Origin: Diphasiastrum complanatum
Taxonomy: Eukaryota > Streptophyta > Lycopodiopsida > Lycopodiales > Lycopodiaceae
DNA: 64,000 bases
NCBI GenBank assembly: GCA_029204225.1
Contig: CM055095.1
Span: forward strand, 32,489,732 to 32,553,731
Reading direction: 5' to 3'
Below, in pieces: positions 25,091 through 37,758 of the stretch (its first letter is position 1; every line of letters starts with the position of its first letter). A model generated the notes under the pieces. The model was not told the DNA's origin, made no database searches, and was given only the letters and a program-made list of their open reading frames with translations. The translations under genes and the position numbers were made by a program.

Positions 25091-25795
25091 TATATGATCA
25101 GGAGTGCTATATCAGCATACCTAAAAGAGTTGAACAAAGCCGCTAGTAGAATCCTTAGGTGAAAAACAATTACACATTAGCTCATAGACCAAACCAAAGG
25201 GACCGCCAATAGTAAGACGAGGACTACAAAGGCTTGAGAGAAAGAATCATGATCAAGCATCAAGTCAACATAAGATATAAGATACTCTGCAAACAGGGGA
25301 AGATCACCTTCAAAAGCTGGATGAAGGGCTTGTAGAGCAGCAATAGTGTTGTTAGTGGATTAAGCAGGCATGAAAGGAGCTAAATAAAGTTGGAGTCGCA
25401 CGAGAATACTCACCAGCTTGCACAAAAAAAAAAAATCAGGAGAAAAACACACATCAAGCCAAATCTCACGACGGAGAGCCAAAGGGATATGAAAGTAAAG
25501 CCTTGGAAGAGGAAAACCCAAATGAAAAGCACCAAGAATGTCATGATATGAAAGTAAAGCCTTGGAGGAGGAAAACCCAAATGAAAAGCACCAAGAATGT
25601 CATGGGAAGAAATCCAAGTCGGAGGTGGTGGAGAGGGTGAATTAGATGCATAGAGAGAGGAGGGTAGATTGATGCAACAACGCAGGGAAAGAGCACCCCA
25701 TTTACGAGAAAGGAGACGGCCGTAAGCATGGCAACGGACCTGCTCATGGGCTCACACCCAAAGGGAAGAGCATTAATGCCATGGGAAGCTTGGGC
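25091..25795. other. Unassigned region with a 59-bp tandem duplication
   Basis: No supported gene. A 59-bp unit is repeated head to tail at 25486-25544 and 25545-25603 with one visible difference. Confidence 0.55.
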
Positions 25796-28545
25796 TAAAG
25801 GAGTAGAGGATGAGGCAATCACAAAATCAACGTAAGAATGCAAAGTTTGGCGAGAACAACGAGGTGGGAAGCTTGGAGAAGAATTGTTCAATGAGGCTGG
25901 CTAGCTGTTTGTTGCTGAAAGGATGAACTTGAGAGGTGTCTAAAGCCATGATGGCAGAAGATTGTTCGCTACCAGCTTGTGTTGTACGAATGACCAATGA
26001 CCAGCTGCGCTACTGCCAAAATGCATCACTGATAGGAGGAGCCTACGACACCTTACAGAGTCTTGTCTTGCAACTATTCTCAAGCACCTCCTTATCACCA
26101 GTAAGGAGTAATTTGTCAGAACCAGAAGGCCGCCTACTGATTTACCTGCTCAAATGCTCGAAAATGCTAGGATTCAGGATCTTGTCCAGCGATTTGGCTG
26201 CAGAAATTCAACACCATATCATTGTAAAGAATCATGCGATTTGGGCATCCTGTTGGTTAGCGATTTCAGACATAATCTTGCTGCATCCAAGAAACTGTTC
26301 TCACAGCCAGGGATAAGATTTCAGCGCGTGGCATGAGTTGACCCATAAGTGCATGCGGATGTAGTGCGCTATTGCTTCATAAGTTCAGATTCAGCAGATT
26401 TCTCTCGTCGGGTGGTGTAGCGGCCATCTGTAGCCCAAGTGGGGACAGGACAACGTGAATGGGGAATCGAACGTGGTCACTTTGTCGGATATCGCACTCA
26501 TTTTGGGCGTGTCCACTCCAAGGCAGTAGTCGTTGGATGCAATCCTCCGAAGGGAGGGTTGTGCTTATGCGATGTTGTAGAGGGGACTGCGTGAGGCGGG
26601 CAACCGAGCATCGTTTACCTCTCACTTCTGCCAGTGGAGGGATAACATGTCCATGTGCTTCCGATTCAGCCCATTCTTCGTCTCTCTCATACCGTTCTCC
26701 ACATCACACCAACTCTTTTCGTTTCTTTGTTATCACTCCTCCCCTTGTCGAACTCTTTTCTTTCTTTTCCTTTGTTACCACTCCTCCCCTTGTCCAGCTC
26801 TTTTCTTTCCTTTCCTTTGTTACCACTCCTCCCCTTGTCCACCCAAACAAAGACAGTCTATATGCAATTTTTTTTGGTATTATGGGGAAATGATTGGGAG
26901 CCATTTTTCCCTCTACTCCTAATTGTGAATATTGTCTGTAGTGATGTTGAAGAATGGTGGTTGGTACCAACCATCAATTGACTAAAACGATCGATTTAAG
27001 CTAGTATGGGGAAGCCTTATTTTTAGGCTTATCCAAAAATCATTTAAAGTGAAACATACATACCTGACTTTCAAATAGAGTTAGTTTCCTAAATGGTCCC
27101 TAACATAGCTCCCAGTTGGCAAGGCAACTCTCGCTTGAGCTATTGTGGGGAAGTTGTTGCTCCCGAGTCTACATCAATCATTGATATGGGAAGCAGATGG
27201 AATGAAACTCGTTTGATTTAGTGGCATTAGTGCTTGTCGTTAAGTCGAAGTCGTGGTTTTTGTTGATGTGGATTGCGGCACATGGTTGAAATTGTTGTTT
27301 GGTTCTTTGATCCTTACACTTGATAGTCTAAAGCTTTGTGCTGAGATGATTGTGACAAGATATTGGAGTGAAGCTGACATTGGGATCATGGTTGTGCTGG
27401 TTCCTGTAGCTAAAAGTGATGCGTTGAGCTTCAATGACTATTTCCTCATCGATTGATTTTTTTAATATTCTAAGTGGCATTGTCCTTCACAATTGCTTTG
27501 ACAAGTGCCATTTCTTGTGGTGTATTCCTTCTCAACAAATATGTCTTATGGAATGCTTTTTGTAAAGTTCTAAGTGGTGTCGTCCTTCATGATTGCTCTG
27601 ACAAGTGCCATTTCTTATGGTGTATTCCTTGTCAACAAATATGTCTGTTGGAATTGACCATCGGTAATATTGTGCCGCATGTTGACATATAGTTGATGAA
27701 ATAGTAGATGAACCACTATTATCCCCAATACAGGATATGGAATATCCCATGGGTATTTATTTCAGTTGTGATGCTTTGAGAAGGAGTGATAGCATACAAA
27801 GTATTGTGCTTGTTTAGATTTGAGAGCTCAAACATTTCCAAAATTTTTGAGCCAACTCTCTCCACGAGCTTCAACACAATTGAAAACACTCAAGGACTCC
27901 GCAAACTACCCAAACACACTTGATTGAGTGAAACTATGTGGCTATGGCAATAAAATCACACCTAGATTGATCCTAAACAAGATCGACAATGTAGAATCAT
28001 GGATTTTTTATGATCTAAGCTAGTTGTGAGCCTCTCTTGGCATGTCCAACCAGGTTGGATGCCCTACCCACCTTTTGACTCCCTATAACTTTTTCAAGAC
28101 ACATCCACTTGACTTGAAATCAATTGCATCACGACTAGACTTCACTTTCAAATCAAATCAATTTCTTCAATTTTTGGACAAAAACATGGCTAAATCTTTC
28201 ACCTTCCTCTTGATGGTTTTTCAAGACCTTTTAAACACTTTTAGAGGGCTAACTCAGCCTCAATTAATTAGATCTCATGACGTAAGCCAAATCTAATTTA
28301 TGGCATACTTTGATGCTTTTCCTAGAACTAGCAACAAAAAACTCATCAAGATGGTGTAAACTCAAATTGTTGGCTCTTGTGAATATTTGAAGTTAAAAGC
28401 TAGTACAGAGGTGCCCACACGCGTGGGAAGTATAGCTACTGACCCTCTCCAAGTTTGGATCCCAAATCTTCAACCTAAGACTTAGTTTGAACTCACCCTC
28501 TTAAGACTAGCTTTCTAGCAACAACTTGCTAATATTGGATTATGA
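25796..28545. repeat. 2.7-kb dispersed repeat, copy 1
   Basis: Matches 51458-54190 in the same orientation over its whole length with scattered substitutions and small indels. It includes a 45-bp minisatellite (three units, ~26710-26850), a ~100-bp tandem duplication (27471-27570, 27571-27658) and a CACACGCGTGGG motif near 28425. Short frames are present but interrupted; the minus strand has a HPFSNKQLASLIEQFFSKLP stretch near 25870 of possible retroelement origin. No intact gene is supported. Confidence 0.8.
26710..26850. repeat. 45-bp minisatellite, three units
   Basis: Units of the form CTCTTTTCTTTCCTTTC... then ACTCCTCCCCTTGTCCA, the first unit slightly shorter. The equivalent array in copy 2 is at about 52361-52492. 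Confidence 0.85.
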
Positions 28546-29134
28546 ACCTACATAAGGCTCCAAGAGTGATTGATTGATTGATACATCTATCTATTGCAAA
28601 ACTAGTGACAAAATCTTGATCTAGAAAAGCCATATTGGATCCCACAATCAAGAGCAATCAAAAGCATTGATCAAACATTGAATTCCGACCCCACACATGT
28701 GTGTTACGGACTCCAATACAACTGATTATCAGATATGAAGTGGAATCAAGTTTAGATACCAAAGCATTCACAAAAACTCAAGACAAATGTTTAGAAACCT
28801 CAATATTGCCAATGTGCTCCAAAAATTCTATCTCCTCACTATGAAATGATAAATTGTATGTACAATAGGCTCTTTCCCACCTCGAGTCAGGTGAAAATCC
28901 AGCATATAATAGGTAAGATGATTGACTATTTTTGCCCTAATTTGTAGATCTCACTTAATCCTAGAGTTTTGCCAAGTTGGTGGCTAGCTCAACTCACTGT
29001 ATGTTCCATTTTTCTAGGAGACTCTTAGTTTAGGGACAAGTCTATACTCACGTTCTGACATGTATGTAGAATTTCTATGTTGTGGAAGATTTGGACGTCA
29101 CGAAATCAGCTGGTCCTTGAGGGACCCTGAATTT
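28546..29134. other. Unassigned region
   Basis: AT-rich DNA with a CACACATGTGTG palindrome near 28691. No gene seen. Confidence 0.4.
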
Positions 29135-29687
29135 TGTGAAAATTCAAATCTAATGATGACATAAATGGATCCATGATCTTTGGCTAAATTGGGTGCACAT
29201 CACACAACATCAACAATGTAGAAATCCTCCATTCTAGCATGAAGTAAATCATGAAAAATACACATTGAATGATAAAATCCAATTGCCTAATGTCCATGTC
29301 CATACTATAGCAGTTGTACAATAGTCCTCACACATGTGAAATCATTCCATGCAAGTTTAGATGTGCCATTCTACACAACTAAATCACCAATATCAAGAGA
29401 GAACAGATAGAAGGAAAAGAGGATAGAAAAAGAAAGCTCTTCAAAGACAATGAGAACATTTCATAAGTTTTTCCATGCTGGTCCTACTATATATAGCAAA
29501 AAGATGTCATTTGGACACTCATCTTCAAGATCCATTTGATACAAGAAAATGACCACATATTCACAAAAAATTGACAATCTCCAAACATTGACATCACATA
29601 GCTCAAACATGATATAGATTGAGTAGTAAAGTCGGATATAAGAGCACTTCCTTACTGATCCTTTGACTTTACAAAAGTATTAAAACA
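29135..29687 (-). repeat. Possible LTR of a decayed relative of the non-autonomous element
   Basis: Starts TGTGAAAATTC and ends TATTAAAACA, closely resembling the ends of the LTR at 19376-20244. It contains CTCACACATGTGAAA near 29327 and a TATATATA box-like stretch near 29490. No partner LTR or target duplication was found, so borders are tentative. Confidence 0.4.
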
Positions 29688-29865
29688 CCTACAAAAATAG
29701 ATCCTCATAGCTTTGATCCTTGAGTTCCATCTTGATGCCTTTTCCTAGTAGCTTCAAATTGCCAAACTTCACTTGGTTTTGATGAAGCAAACAAAGACCA
29801 ACCATATGCTCTTCCAAAAGTATATCATAATCTTTGATCAAAACACTTTTTATAGATCTAAACCT

Positions 29866-30198
29866 CTATAAAACCATCATCTCAAACATGTAATTGAGAT
29901 CATAAAAGATTACACCAAAAACCCCTTCACTAGCCACAGTGAAATCCCTGCCACCACCATAAAAAATGAGATAGATTCTATGATCCTCCTCCAACATGAA
30001 GTATAATAGGTGAATATGAGTGTCAGATTTAATCCTTGCTGCCCCTTTGAGTCCTTTCAAATCGTCAATAAGGACACAATCAAGCCTAGATTCCCTCTCA
30101 ATGAACAAATCATAAAAGGTAGAAGACTCCTCTTCTTGACTAGCTTGCCTATCAAGCACCTCAATTCTATCCAACATATAATCACTTGATCTACTCAA
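29866..30198 (-). pseudogene. Fragment weakly related to the non-autonomous element ORF2
   Basis: 110-codon frame. It contains KSDTHIHLLYFMLEEDHRIY, which resembles the DTYIH block of the ORF2 repeat (KVDTYIHKQVVSLIEMEI), and a following DF. It lies just inside the possible LTR at 29135-29687, as expected for the 3' end of such an element. The similarity is short and should be tested by alignment. Nothing else is recognised. Confidence 0.3.
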
Positions 30199-31305
30199 CC
30201 ATGTGACATTACCCGCTATAAGAAAATACTTTCATTGACTCACCAAAAGAATCACCACCATTTGCAAAATGCACACTTGAAGAGAACAAGCTTACTACAT
30301 TAGAGGAGTTTTAAACTAGAAAAAGACCCTATAAGAAATGCCACATAGGATGAGAAAAAAAGTCTAAATAAATAAAACAATATTGTTGATTTGTTTGCCC
30401 ACACCACTGTCAAAGCCTACACCACTCTCAATGTTATAACCAGCTCGTCTATAGTTATACTTAAGCAAACCAATTGTTGTTATGGTTGTGTTTTGTTTAA
30501 CCACAGTTTAACAAATATGATTTTGAATGTATATCCTCTCTTGAAATCAACATATGAGCGCCATCTTCATATTTGAATATGGAGGGAATCATAATTACTG
30601 AAGCTCTCATCCAAAATTGGTTATCTTGCATTTTGTTTAACCACAATTTTATAAATATGATTTTAAATGTGTATTCCCTCTTGAAATATGAAATCAAAAT
30701 ATAAGCGCCATCTTGTGATGGAAATTAAAATATTGGCACCATATCCATATTTGAATATGGAAGGAGTCACCATTACAGAAGCTTTCATTAGAAATTGGTT
30801 ATCTTGCATCAGGTAAGAATATATTTGCATTCAAATATTTTGTAGTATTTATATTCTGAATACTTTGAAGCTTGCCACTGGTTCTGTACTTTTTATAATG
30901 ATGACCTTCATTTGGACATTCTTATTGAGTTGGCACCTTTATAGAAAAGAAGAGTCAAAGGATGATCAGTATTTGTTGAGGACCAATGGAATTGCTTCAA
31001 GTTTACCGAAACTCCCATCCATTTGTGGTATACATAAAAATTCATAAATAAATATACCACTATCTACGAGCTCTTTTGGACTTCTTCCTTTGTATTATTT
31101 TAGTGGACTTTCAAAGAGCATTACAAGCATAATATGCACAAGAGTACCAGTCCTCACCAAATCCGACGGTTAGGCATTAGCCTTGTTCGCAAAAGACTTG
31201 GCTTGTCTCACATTCGTATCTTGCAGATGGAATGATTGTTTGCCAGCATTAACTTTTGATCCAAATAAACCAATGGCATCCGACTAGGTCCAAGATCAAA
31301 TTCTG
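30199..31305. other. Unassigned region with a tandem duplication
   Basis: No supported gene. A unit at 30491-30630 is repeated, with an insertion, at 30631-30810; both end near GGTTATCTTGCAT. 31140-31300 is an inverted copy of 49975-50145. Confidence 0.5.
31140..31300 (-). repeat. Dispersed repeat, inverted copy of 49975-50145
   Basis: Reads AGAGTACCAGTCCTC... through ...CCAATGGCATCCGACTAGG, the reverse complement (diverged) of 49975-50145. The coding potential seen on one strand (VSHSYLADGM, INQWHPTRSK) is interrupted; source unknown. Confidence 0.7.
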
Positions 31306-32002
31306 ATGGCTCAACCATACTACCATGCAACAATGTTGGGAAGATCATGGAAAATAAAATTTATTATTTGGACAACGTCAAATTGGTTGTCTGGAGCGCA
31401 CAAGTTTTTTTTTCTGCATGATAGAGATTTCAATGAGCCACCCTTGGAATCCATGGAAAAGATTCAACACCATCTAATCAAGATCAAGCATGAGGCAACA
31501 GGCATGAGGCAAATCAGAGTCCGAAATGAATTAATCTTGCGAGTTGTTGTGGAACCACCACCAGTTTTGGTGGGGATACTGTTGGAAGGTTTGCAGACAT
31601 CGAGGCAATCCTAATTATAAGGGATAATATGACGATTATGTATTCATCTACCTTATTTCTATGAGTGTTTTTCTTCCATATCATGCAAAAATAAATAAAA
31701 TATCATGCAACTTGGCATTAAACCTTAAACATTGATCATCACACATTTAGGTATACACTACTATGCTATGTCTTGTCTTTCTTCTTCCTTGGCTTCTACC
31801 CTCCAATCCACTTCTCAAATGGTGCTTGGGCTAGAATAGGTAGAACGTCATAATTCAGTCTAGTCAGCCTTCTAGCTCATTGGCACACATCACACTTTCT
31901 TAGGTATTCTTCTGTATCCTTATGAATTGTCAGCCACTAGCATCCTGACTGTAGAATCTTGCGAACTATGATGTCAGATACAAGGTGACCACCACCCATA
32001 CC
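31306..32002. other. Unassigned region left of copia LTR
   Basis: A 102-codon frame (31306-31614) gives no recognised domain and could be chance or the tail of the dispersed repeat. Nothing else is seen. Confidence 0.4.
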
Positions 32003-33358
32003 TGTTGGAGTTTAATCTTCTCCTACTCATCCTTTTGCCCTCCTTCTAATCTCAAGAATTCCCTCTCTCTGAATCAGTCTGCAAAAAAAACACGCAAAGT
32101 TGAATCAGGCAAAATCGCAAAGCCATCGCCAGATTACAGTCTAACCGAAGCGCATCGTTAAATCAACGTTTACGGAGAAGCATGACTCAAATCGCAAACC
32201 GCAAACCGCAACAAACTAAAAACCACAGGGAGTCGTTAAAACCCGTAGGTTACTATCTATGAGCACTTGCAGAATCTTCAATGGCAACGGAACGTAAAAT
32301 CCCATCAACCACCGCAAGTGACCTTCTTACGATATCCTACAATGGAAGCCATGTCCAAAGTCGACTCTCCTCAACCGTCTGAAAATGTAAGCAACCTACT
32401 TACGGTTATCAACGAAGTTGACCAGCGACAATGATTTACGAGTTCCTACGATATCAACCCAATGAAGTTGACCCATCTCATCTTTTAGCTCTATAAGTTA
32501 TCACTTATGGTTACCAACGAAGAAAGCAAACGATCACCTGTTGAATGAACGACCAGCAGTTGTTCAAACGACTGCGGATAGACTATGGCCATCACGGCCT
32601 ACATCCTTCCACTACGACAATATTGAGGATACGTTACTCTGTACTTCTCCTCCTTCACAACGGTCCAATAATGGATCTATGGATCTTGTTTAAACGGATG
32701 TTAATCATCTTGTAAACTGTAATTACAATAAATCAAAAGACTTTGACAACTATATATATGTATTTGAGCGAAGAAAAGGAGTGATAGAGAGTATTGAGTT
32801 GAACAATCTATAGATGCACAGAGCGATCAAACGACCAAAAGGTCTTAAGTAGCTAGCTCCTTAGAGTTAGTGAATTTATACACAAAGAGAGAGAGAGCTA
32901 GAACTGTAGCCATTGTTTCAGAATCTGTAAGTAGGAATACACGCTTATCAGTGCTACTGTATTGTGTTCCGATTCTCTCTTTTATACAGATTTGCTATTG
33001 TTCAATTATTACATTCTTGATTGAATGCAATTGTCTCTCTCACTCTCTTGCACACAAACACGGTTATCAGAGACAGAGGATCGCATGGCTGTCCAAGATG
33101 CCTAATGCTTCGCAATCCTACTGCTACGGCAGTCTCAGACTCCTACTTTGATAACCCAAAAGGACAACAAGCTTTGATTCCGTTCCCTAGTCAATCCACG
33201 TTTCTGAAATCGCAGTTATTATTGTGTTCATAATTGTTTTTCTTACTGTTGGTAGAGAAATCGTTTACATCGTAATCGTCTCTCATGTTCTGCTTCCGTC
33301 ATGGCTCCGCTACAGTCGCAATCATTTGTAGACCACCATTTCACATCATACACCAACA
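32003..33358 (+). repeat. 5' LTR of the decayed chimeric copia element
   Basis: Begins TGTTGG and ends CCAACA, a perfect 6-bp terminal inversion. It is followed four bases later by a primer site TGGTATCAAAGC at 33363, a variant of the copia Met-tRNA site. A TATATATATGTA box near 32749 may be the promoter. No 3' partner is in the window. Confidence 0.65.
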
Positions 33359-33452
33359 GAAGTGGTATCAAAGCTTTGGTTCAGTGGACTACTAGAGTCC
33401 AAAATCTTTTCCAAAAGCTGTTCTAAGTTGTTTGTGTATAATTTCGATCACT

Positions 33453-35505
33453 ATGGAAGGCACCTCAGAGATCCGCTTGATCAATAAATTCAACGGAGAT
33501 GACTTCCACATGTGGAAGTTCAAAATGAGGATGATCCTGATTGAAAAGGAGTTATGAAAATACGTCAACGGTTCTATAGCCAGACCGGCAGAACCCGAAT
33601 AGCTCCCAACTTGGGAGGCCAAGGATGGCAAGGCTCTTGCCATTGTATCTCTAAACCTTAAAGACACTCAAATTGCTCATGTATCCAATTGCACTACTTC
33701 CAAAGAAGCATGGGATACACTCACTATCATCTATGATACCTCAGATGTCTTGACTCATCTCTTCTTGAGAAAGAAGGTACTGACACTCAGAATGAGTGAA
33801 AGCACCTTAGTCAGTGACCATATGAACGAGTTCAAATAATTGCTGAACCAACTGGCTGCAATAGGTTCCCCTATCTCAGAAGAAGACTCTACCATGTCTC
33901 TTCTTGCCAGTCTTCTATCCTCCTACGATAATTTAGTTTGCTTCTGAGCAATACCCCTGCTGTCTCTCCAAAAATTGACAGCAAGTTTGTTGTAGGAAGA
34001 AGTTAGGAGGAAAAGCTTGTCCACATCTACGAGTACCAAATCCATGGCATCTAGTCAAACAAGCAGCAATCCAAGAAGAAGAAAGGCTTCAAGGATAAGA
34101 AGACAAAGGCAGAATAGCCAGCAACATTACAACCACAACAGCAACAGTACAGTCACTCATGGTCCAAGACCAAGCTATTTTGCAGATATTGCAAAAGAAC
34201 AACCACGACATCAAGGACTGTCGCATCCTCAAGCACAATGAAGCAAAGAAGAAGATGCAGCAGCACCAAGAAGGCAACCCTGACATGGTCAAAGGATCTC
34301 AAGATGAAGAGAAGGTGCTGATGGTACAAGATCAATCCAGTTGAGATGCCCATCAATGGTATCTCGATTCAGGTGCTTCTCAGCATATGACACCATGCAA
34401 GGACCTCTTCTCTACACTCACAGCTACAAAATCAAAGTACATATTCTTTGGTGACTCCAGTTCACACCAAGGTGAAGGCCAAGGGTCTATTCAACTGCAG
34501 TTCTCTAATGGCATCGCTAGGCAGCTTAATGGAGTACTTTATGTACCCAAATTAACAAAGAACCTTTTATCTATTAGCAAGATCACCGATCAGGGCTACA
34601 GAGCTTTGTTCATTGCCAACAGTTGTACTATTTTAGATGAGAACGCAAAGGAAATCCTCTCTGCTTACAGAGAAGAAAATTTGTACATACCGAGTCACAA
34701 TGTTGCACTTTTTGTGAGTTGTTCAGATGCTAATTTATGACATCAAATATTAGGTCACTTGAACATGCGTTCAATCCTGTATATGCATCACAATAAAATG
34801 GTCAAGGCCATGAATATAATTGCTGTCACCACAGTTAATCAGACTATCTGTGAAAATTGTCTACTAGGGAAACAACCTAGAATGAGATTTTTCGGAGGAC
34901 AAGCCAAAAGGTCGAAGTCCATCTTATCATTGATACACAGTGACTTGTGTGGTCCTATGAGTGTACCTTCATTAGGTCAAGCTCTATATTTTATCACATT
35001 CATTGATGATTACTATCGATTTGCCAGAGTTATGTTCATAAAGAACAAGTTAGAAGCATTTCATTGCTTCAAAGACTTCAAGAAATATGCTGAGAATCAA
35101 ACTGATCAGAAAATCAAGGCCCTACGGTCTGATTCAGGGGGAGAGTTCTTGTCAAATGAGATGAAGGACTAACTATCTTCATGTGGCATGCACCACTAGT
35201 TTACTACGAGCTACACTCCACAACAGAACAGAGTAGCAGAGCGGAAGAACCGCACACTGTTGGAAGCTGCATGATCCATGACAGTAAATTCGCATTTGCC
35301 TCAAACCTTTTGGGTAGAAGCTATCTCTATGGCTTGCTATCTGCAAAATTACTCTAGCACTAAAGCAGTTGATTCCAAGACACCGTTTGAAGCCTACTAC
35401 GGTTACAAACCAAGCTTGAAACACCTGCGTGTTTTCGGATGTCTCTGTTATGCACAAGTGCCATCTAATTTGAGGAAGAAGCTGGACCCAATAAGTTGTG
35501 GACCA
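33453..35505 (+). pseudogene. gag-pol: Copia gag-protease-integrase (family A), many stops
   Basis: From ATG 33453 (MEGTSEIRLINKFNGDDF) through copia gag (LPTWEAKDGKALAI, RLFL-type LRKKVLTLRMSES), a zinc-knuckle region near 34180 that has lost frame, protease (YLDSGASQHMTPCKDLF at ~34362; LYVPKLTKNLLSI), pre-integrase (CLLGKQPRMRF) and integrase (IHSDLCGPMSVPS, FITFIDDY, LRSDSGGEFLSNEM, then QNYSSTKAVDSKTPFEAYYG). In-frame stops occur at about 33556 and 33597, with others and several shifts beyond. Family A also occurs at 5954-6823 and 41096-43010. At ~35505 the sequence switches to a different copia family. Confidence 0.85.
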
Positions 35506-37700
35506 ATACAAACTAGGTCCATTAGTGGCTGTTACTATTTCATCATGTTCATTGATGACTAAAGTAGACATATCTAGATTTATTGGGCGGTGAGTATTTT
35601 TCAACAAAGTATATAGATTTTTGCAAGGATCGGGGGATTAAGAGGCAAACTACTGCACCCTATTCACCACAACATAATGGAGTTGCAGAATAGAAGAACA
35701 GATCCATTGTGGAGATGGCTATGGCAATGCTTAAGAGCAAGGGTTTGCCAAATACCTTATGGGAAGAAGCATGTAACACAGCTACTCATATCTTGAATCG
35801 GTGTCCTACGAAGTCCGTGGAGGATAAGACACCTTACGAAGCTTTTACTAGAAAGAAACGTAATACTTCTCATTTACGAGTATTTGCTTGTGATGCTTAC
35901 GCTCATGTGCCTGATGAAAAACAAAATAAACTGGATGCAAAAGTTGTTAAGTATATTTTCCTTGGATATGATGAAAAAGGCAAGGCATACAGGATGTATG
36001 ACATAGATGCACAAAAGATCGTGATTTCTAGAGATGCTACTTTTGATGAGATGGGTCGAAATGATGAAATGAAATTGACAACTGATTCTTCCGATGATAA
36101 AGCCAAAGTATAGGTGAAGAAAGAAGTTGATGTTGATATGGAAGAGCCAATGGAAAAAGACAGGGTTAATAATGAGACTCCTAGGAGAGTGCCTAAGTGG
36201 TACTTGTTAGTAACATGTGATGATAATAAGGGAGATACTCCCGAATCAAGTGAGCAGGGAGAGCTTAGGAGATCAAGCAGAAATCGAAAACCTCCAGCTC
36301 GACTAGAGATGAATCTAGCCCTGATGGGATCCATGTTAATGGCTCAAGAACCTAAAATTTTTAATGAAGCAAAAGAACACAAGGAGTGGCATGCAGCTAT
36401 GGAAACAAAAATGGAGGCTATATCGAAGAACAAAACGTGGGACTTGGTTGAGCTACCTGATGGTAAGATGCCTATCACATGTAAGTGGATCTACAAGACG
36501 AAGAATAGAGGGGATGGGCAACTCAACAAGTACAAGGCACGACTAGTTGCAAGAGGTTTTGAGCACCAGGAAGGTATAGACTTTGAGGAGACCTTCGCAC
36601 CCGTAGCCAAGATGGTAACTATTCGTTCTATCATTGCAATTTATGCTTTCTATGGTTGGAAAATCCAGCAAGTAGATGTCAAATCTGCTTTTCTTAATAG
36701 AGTGTTGGATGAAGAGGTATATATAGAGCAACCTCAAGGGTTTGTTGAGTCAGGGAGAGATCATTTGGTTTGTAAACTCAACAAAGCCATATATGGATTG
36801 AAGCAAGCACCACGAGCATGGTACTCTTGCATTGATGAACACTTCAAGCGAAGGGGAATGATAAAGAGTGATGTTGATCCTAGTCTTTACATTCTTAGAC
36901 AAAACTCAGATATAGTGTTCGTTGTCCTCTATGTCGACGATTTGATTATTATAGGAAGTAATATAGGCTTAATTGATGAAATCAAATCATACCTTTCCAA
37001 TACCTTTGACATGAGCGATTTAGGGTTGATGCATTATTGTCTTGGTATTGAGGTTTGGCAAAAGGAAGACAGTGTTATTCTTACGCAAAGCAAGTATGCA
37101 CGAGATCTATTGTATAAGTTCAGTATGCAGGATTGCAAGTCACTAAGTACTTCAATAGAGGCCAATACCAAACTTTCTGCATTGATGAAGCCGAGAAAGT
37201 TGATGCATACTTATATAGGCTGTTAGTGGGCAGTTTAATCTATTTGACACACACACGTCCTGATATTGCTTATGTTGTTGGTGTGGTAAGTCAATTTATG
37301 CAAGAACCTAGTCAGACTCACTAGAAAGCTACTAAACGTATTTTGAGATATGTTTAAGGCATGTTAGATTTTGGCTTGAAGTATGATCAATCTGAAGCCC
37401 TAATGTTGGTAGATTATACAGATGCTAATTGGGAAGGAAATATTAATGGTAGACGATCTACCAACGGTCATACAATTAGCTATGATACAACTACTATTTC
37501 TTGGAGCACCAAGAAGCAACTTACAGTAGCCTTATCTTCGATGGAAGCTGAGTATCGTGCACTTAGCAATGTTACACAAGAGGTAATATGGCTGGAAAGA
37601 CTGCTTATTGATGTAAGTCAATCACATGTGGATGCTACAACTGTATATTGCAAAAACAAAAGCTATACCCATCTTGCCAGAAGGTCCAATATTTGGTTGT
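35500..37700 (+). pseudogene. pol: Copia integrase-RT-RNase H (family B), fused to family A upstream
   Basis: Starts inside an integrase core (CGPIQTRSISGCYYF, FIDD) and so repeats a domain already present upstream. It continues [14 protein letters not shown] with one stop, LPNTLWEEACNTA, DKTPYEAF and FLGYDEKGKAYR. A long open part (36114-37226) holds reverse transcriptase: EETFAPVAKMVTIRSII, AIYGLKQAPRAW and LYVDDLIII with catalytic YVDD. RNase H follows after a frame change (DYTDANWEGN, ALSSMEAEYRALSNV). It stops abruptly at about 37700 inside the RNase H C-terminus (YCKNKSYTHLARRSN), with no 3' LTR. The RT is nearly intact although the rest is broken. Confidence 0.85.
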
Positions 37701-37758
37701 AGTCCTTGTATATATCTTCATAAGTGATCTGCATCAGACACTGTGGGTAACTTAAGAG

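Noticed and set aside
25486-25603. Possible CRISPR-like or spaced repeat
   Set aside because: Only two adjacent 59-bp units without spacers, in a plant nuclear context.
26704-26970. Minus-strand frame with repeated TRGGVVTKE text
   Set aside because: It is produced by the 45-bp minisatellite, repeated in the duplicate at 52353-52619.
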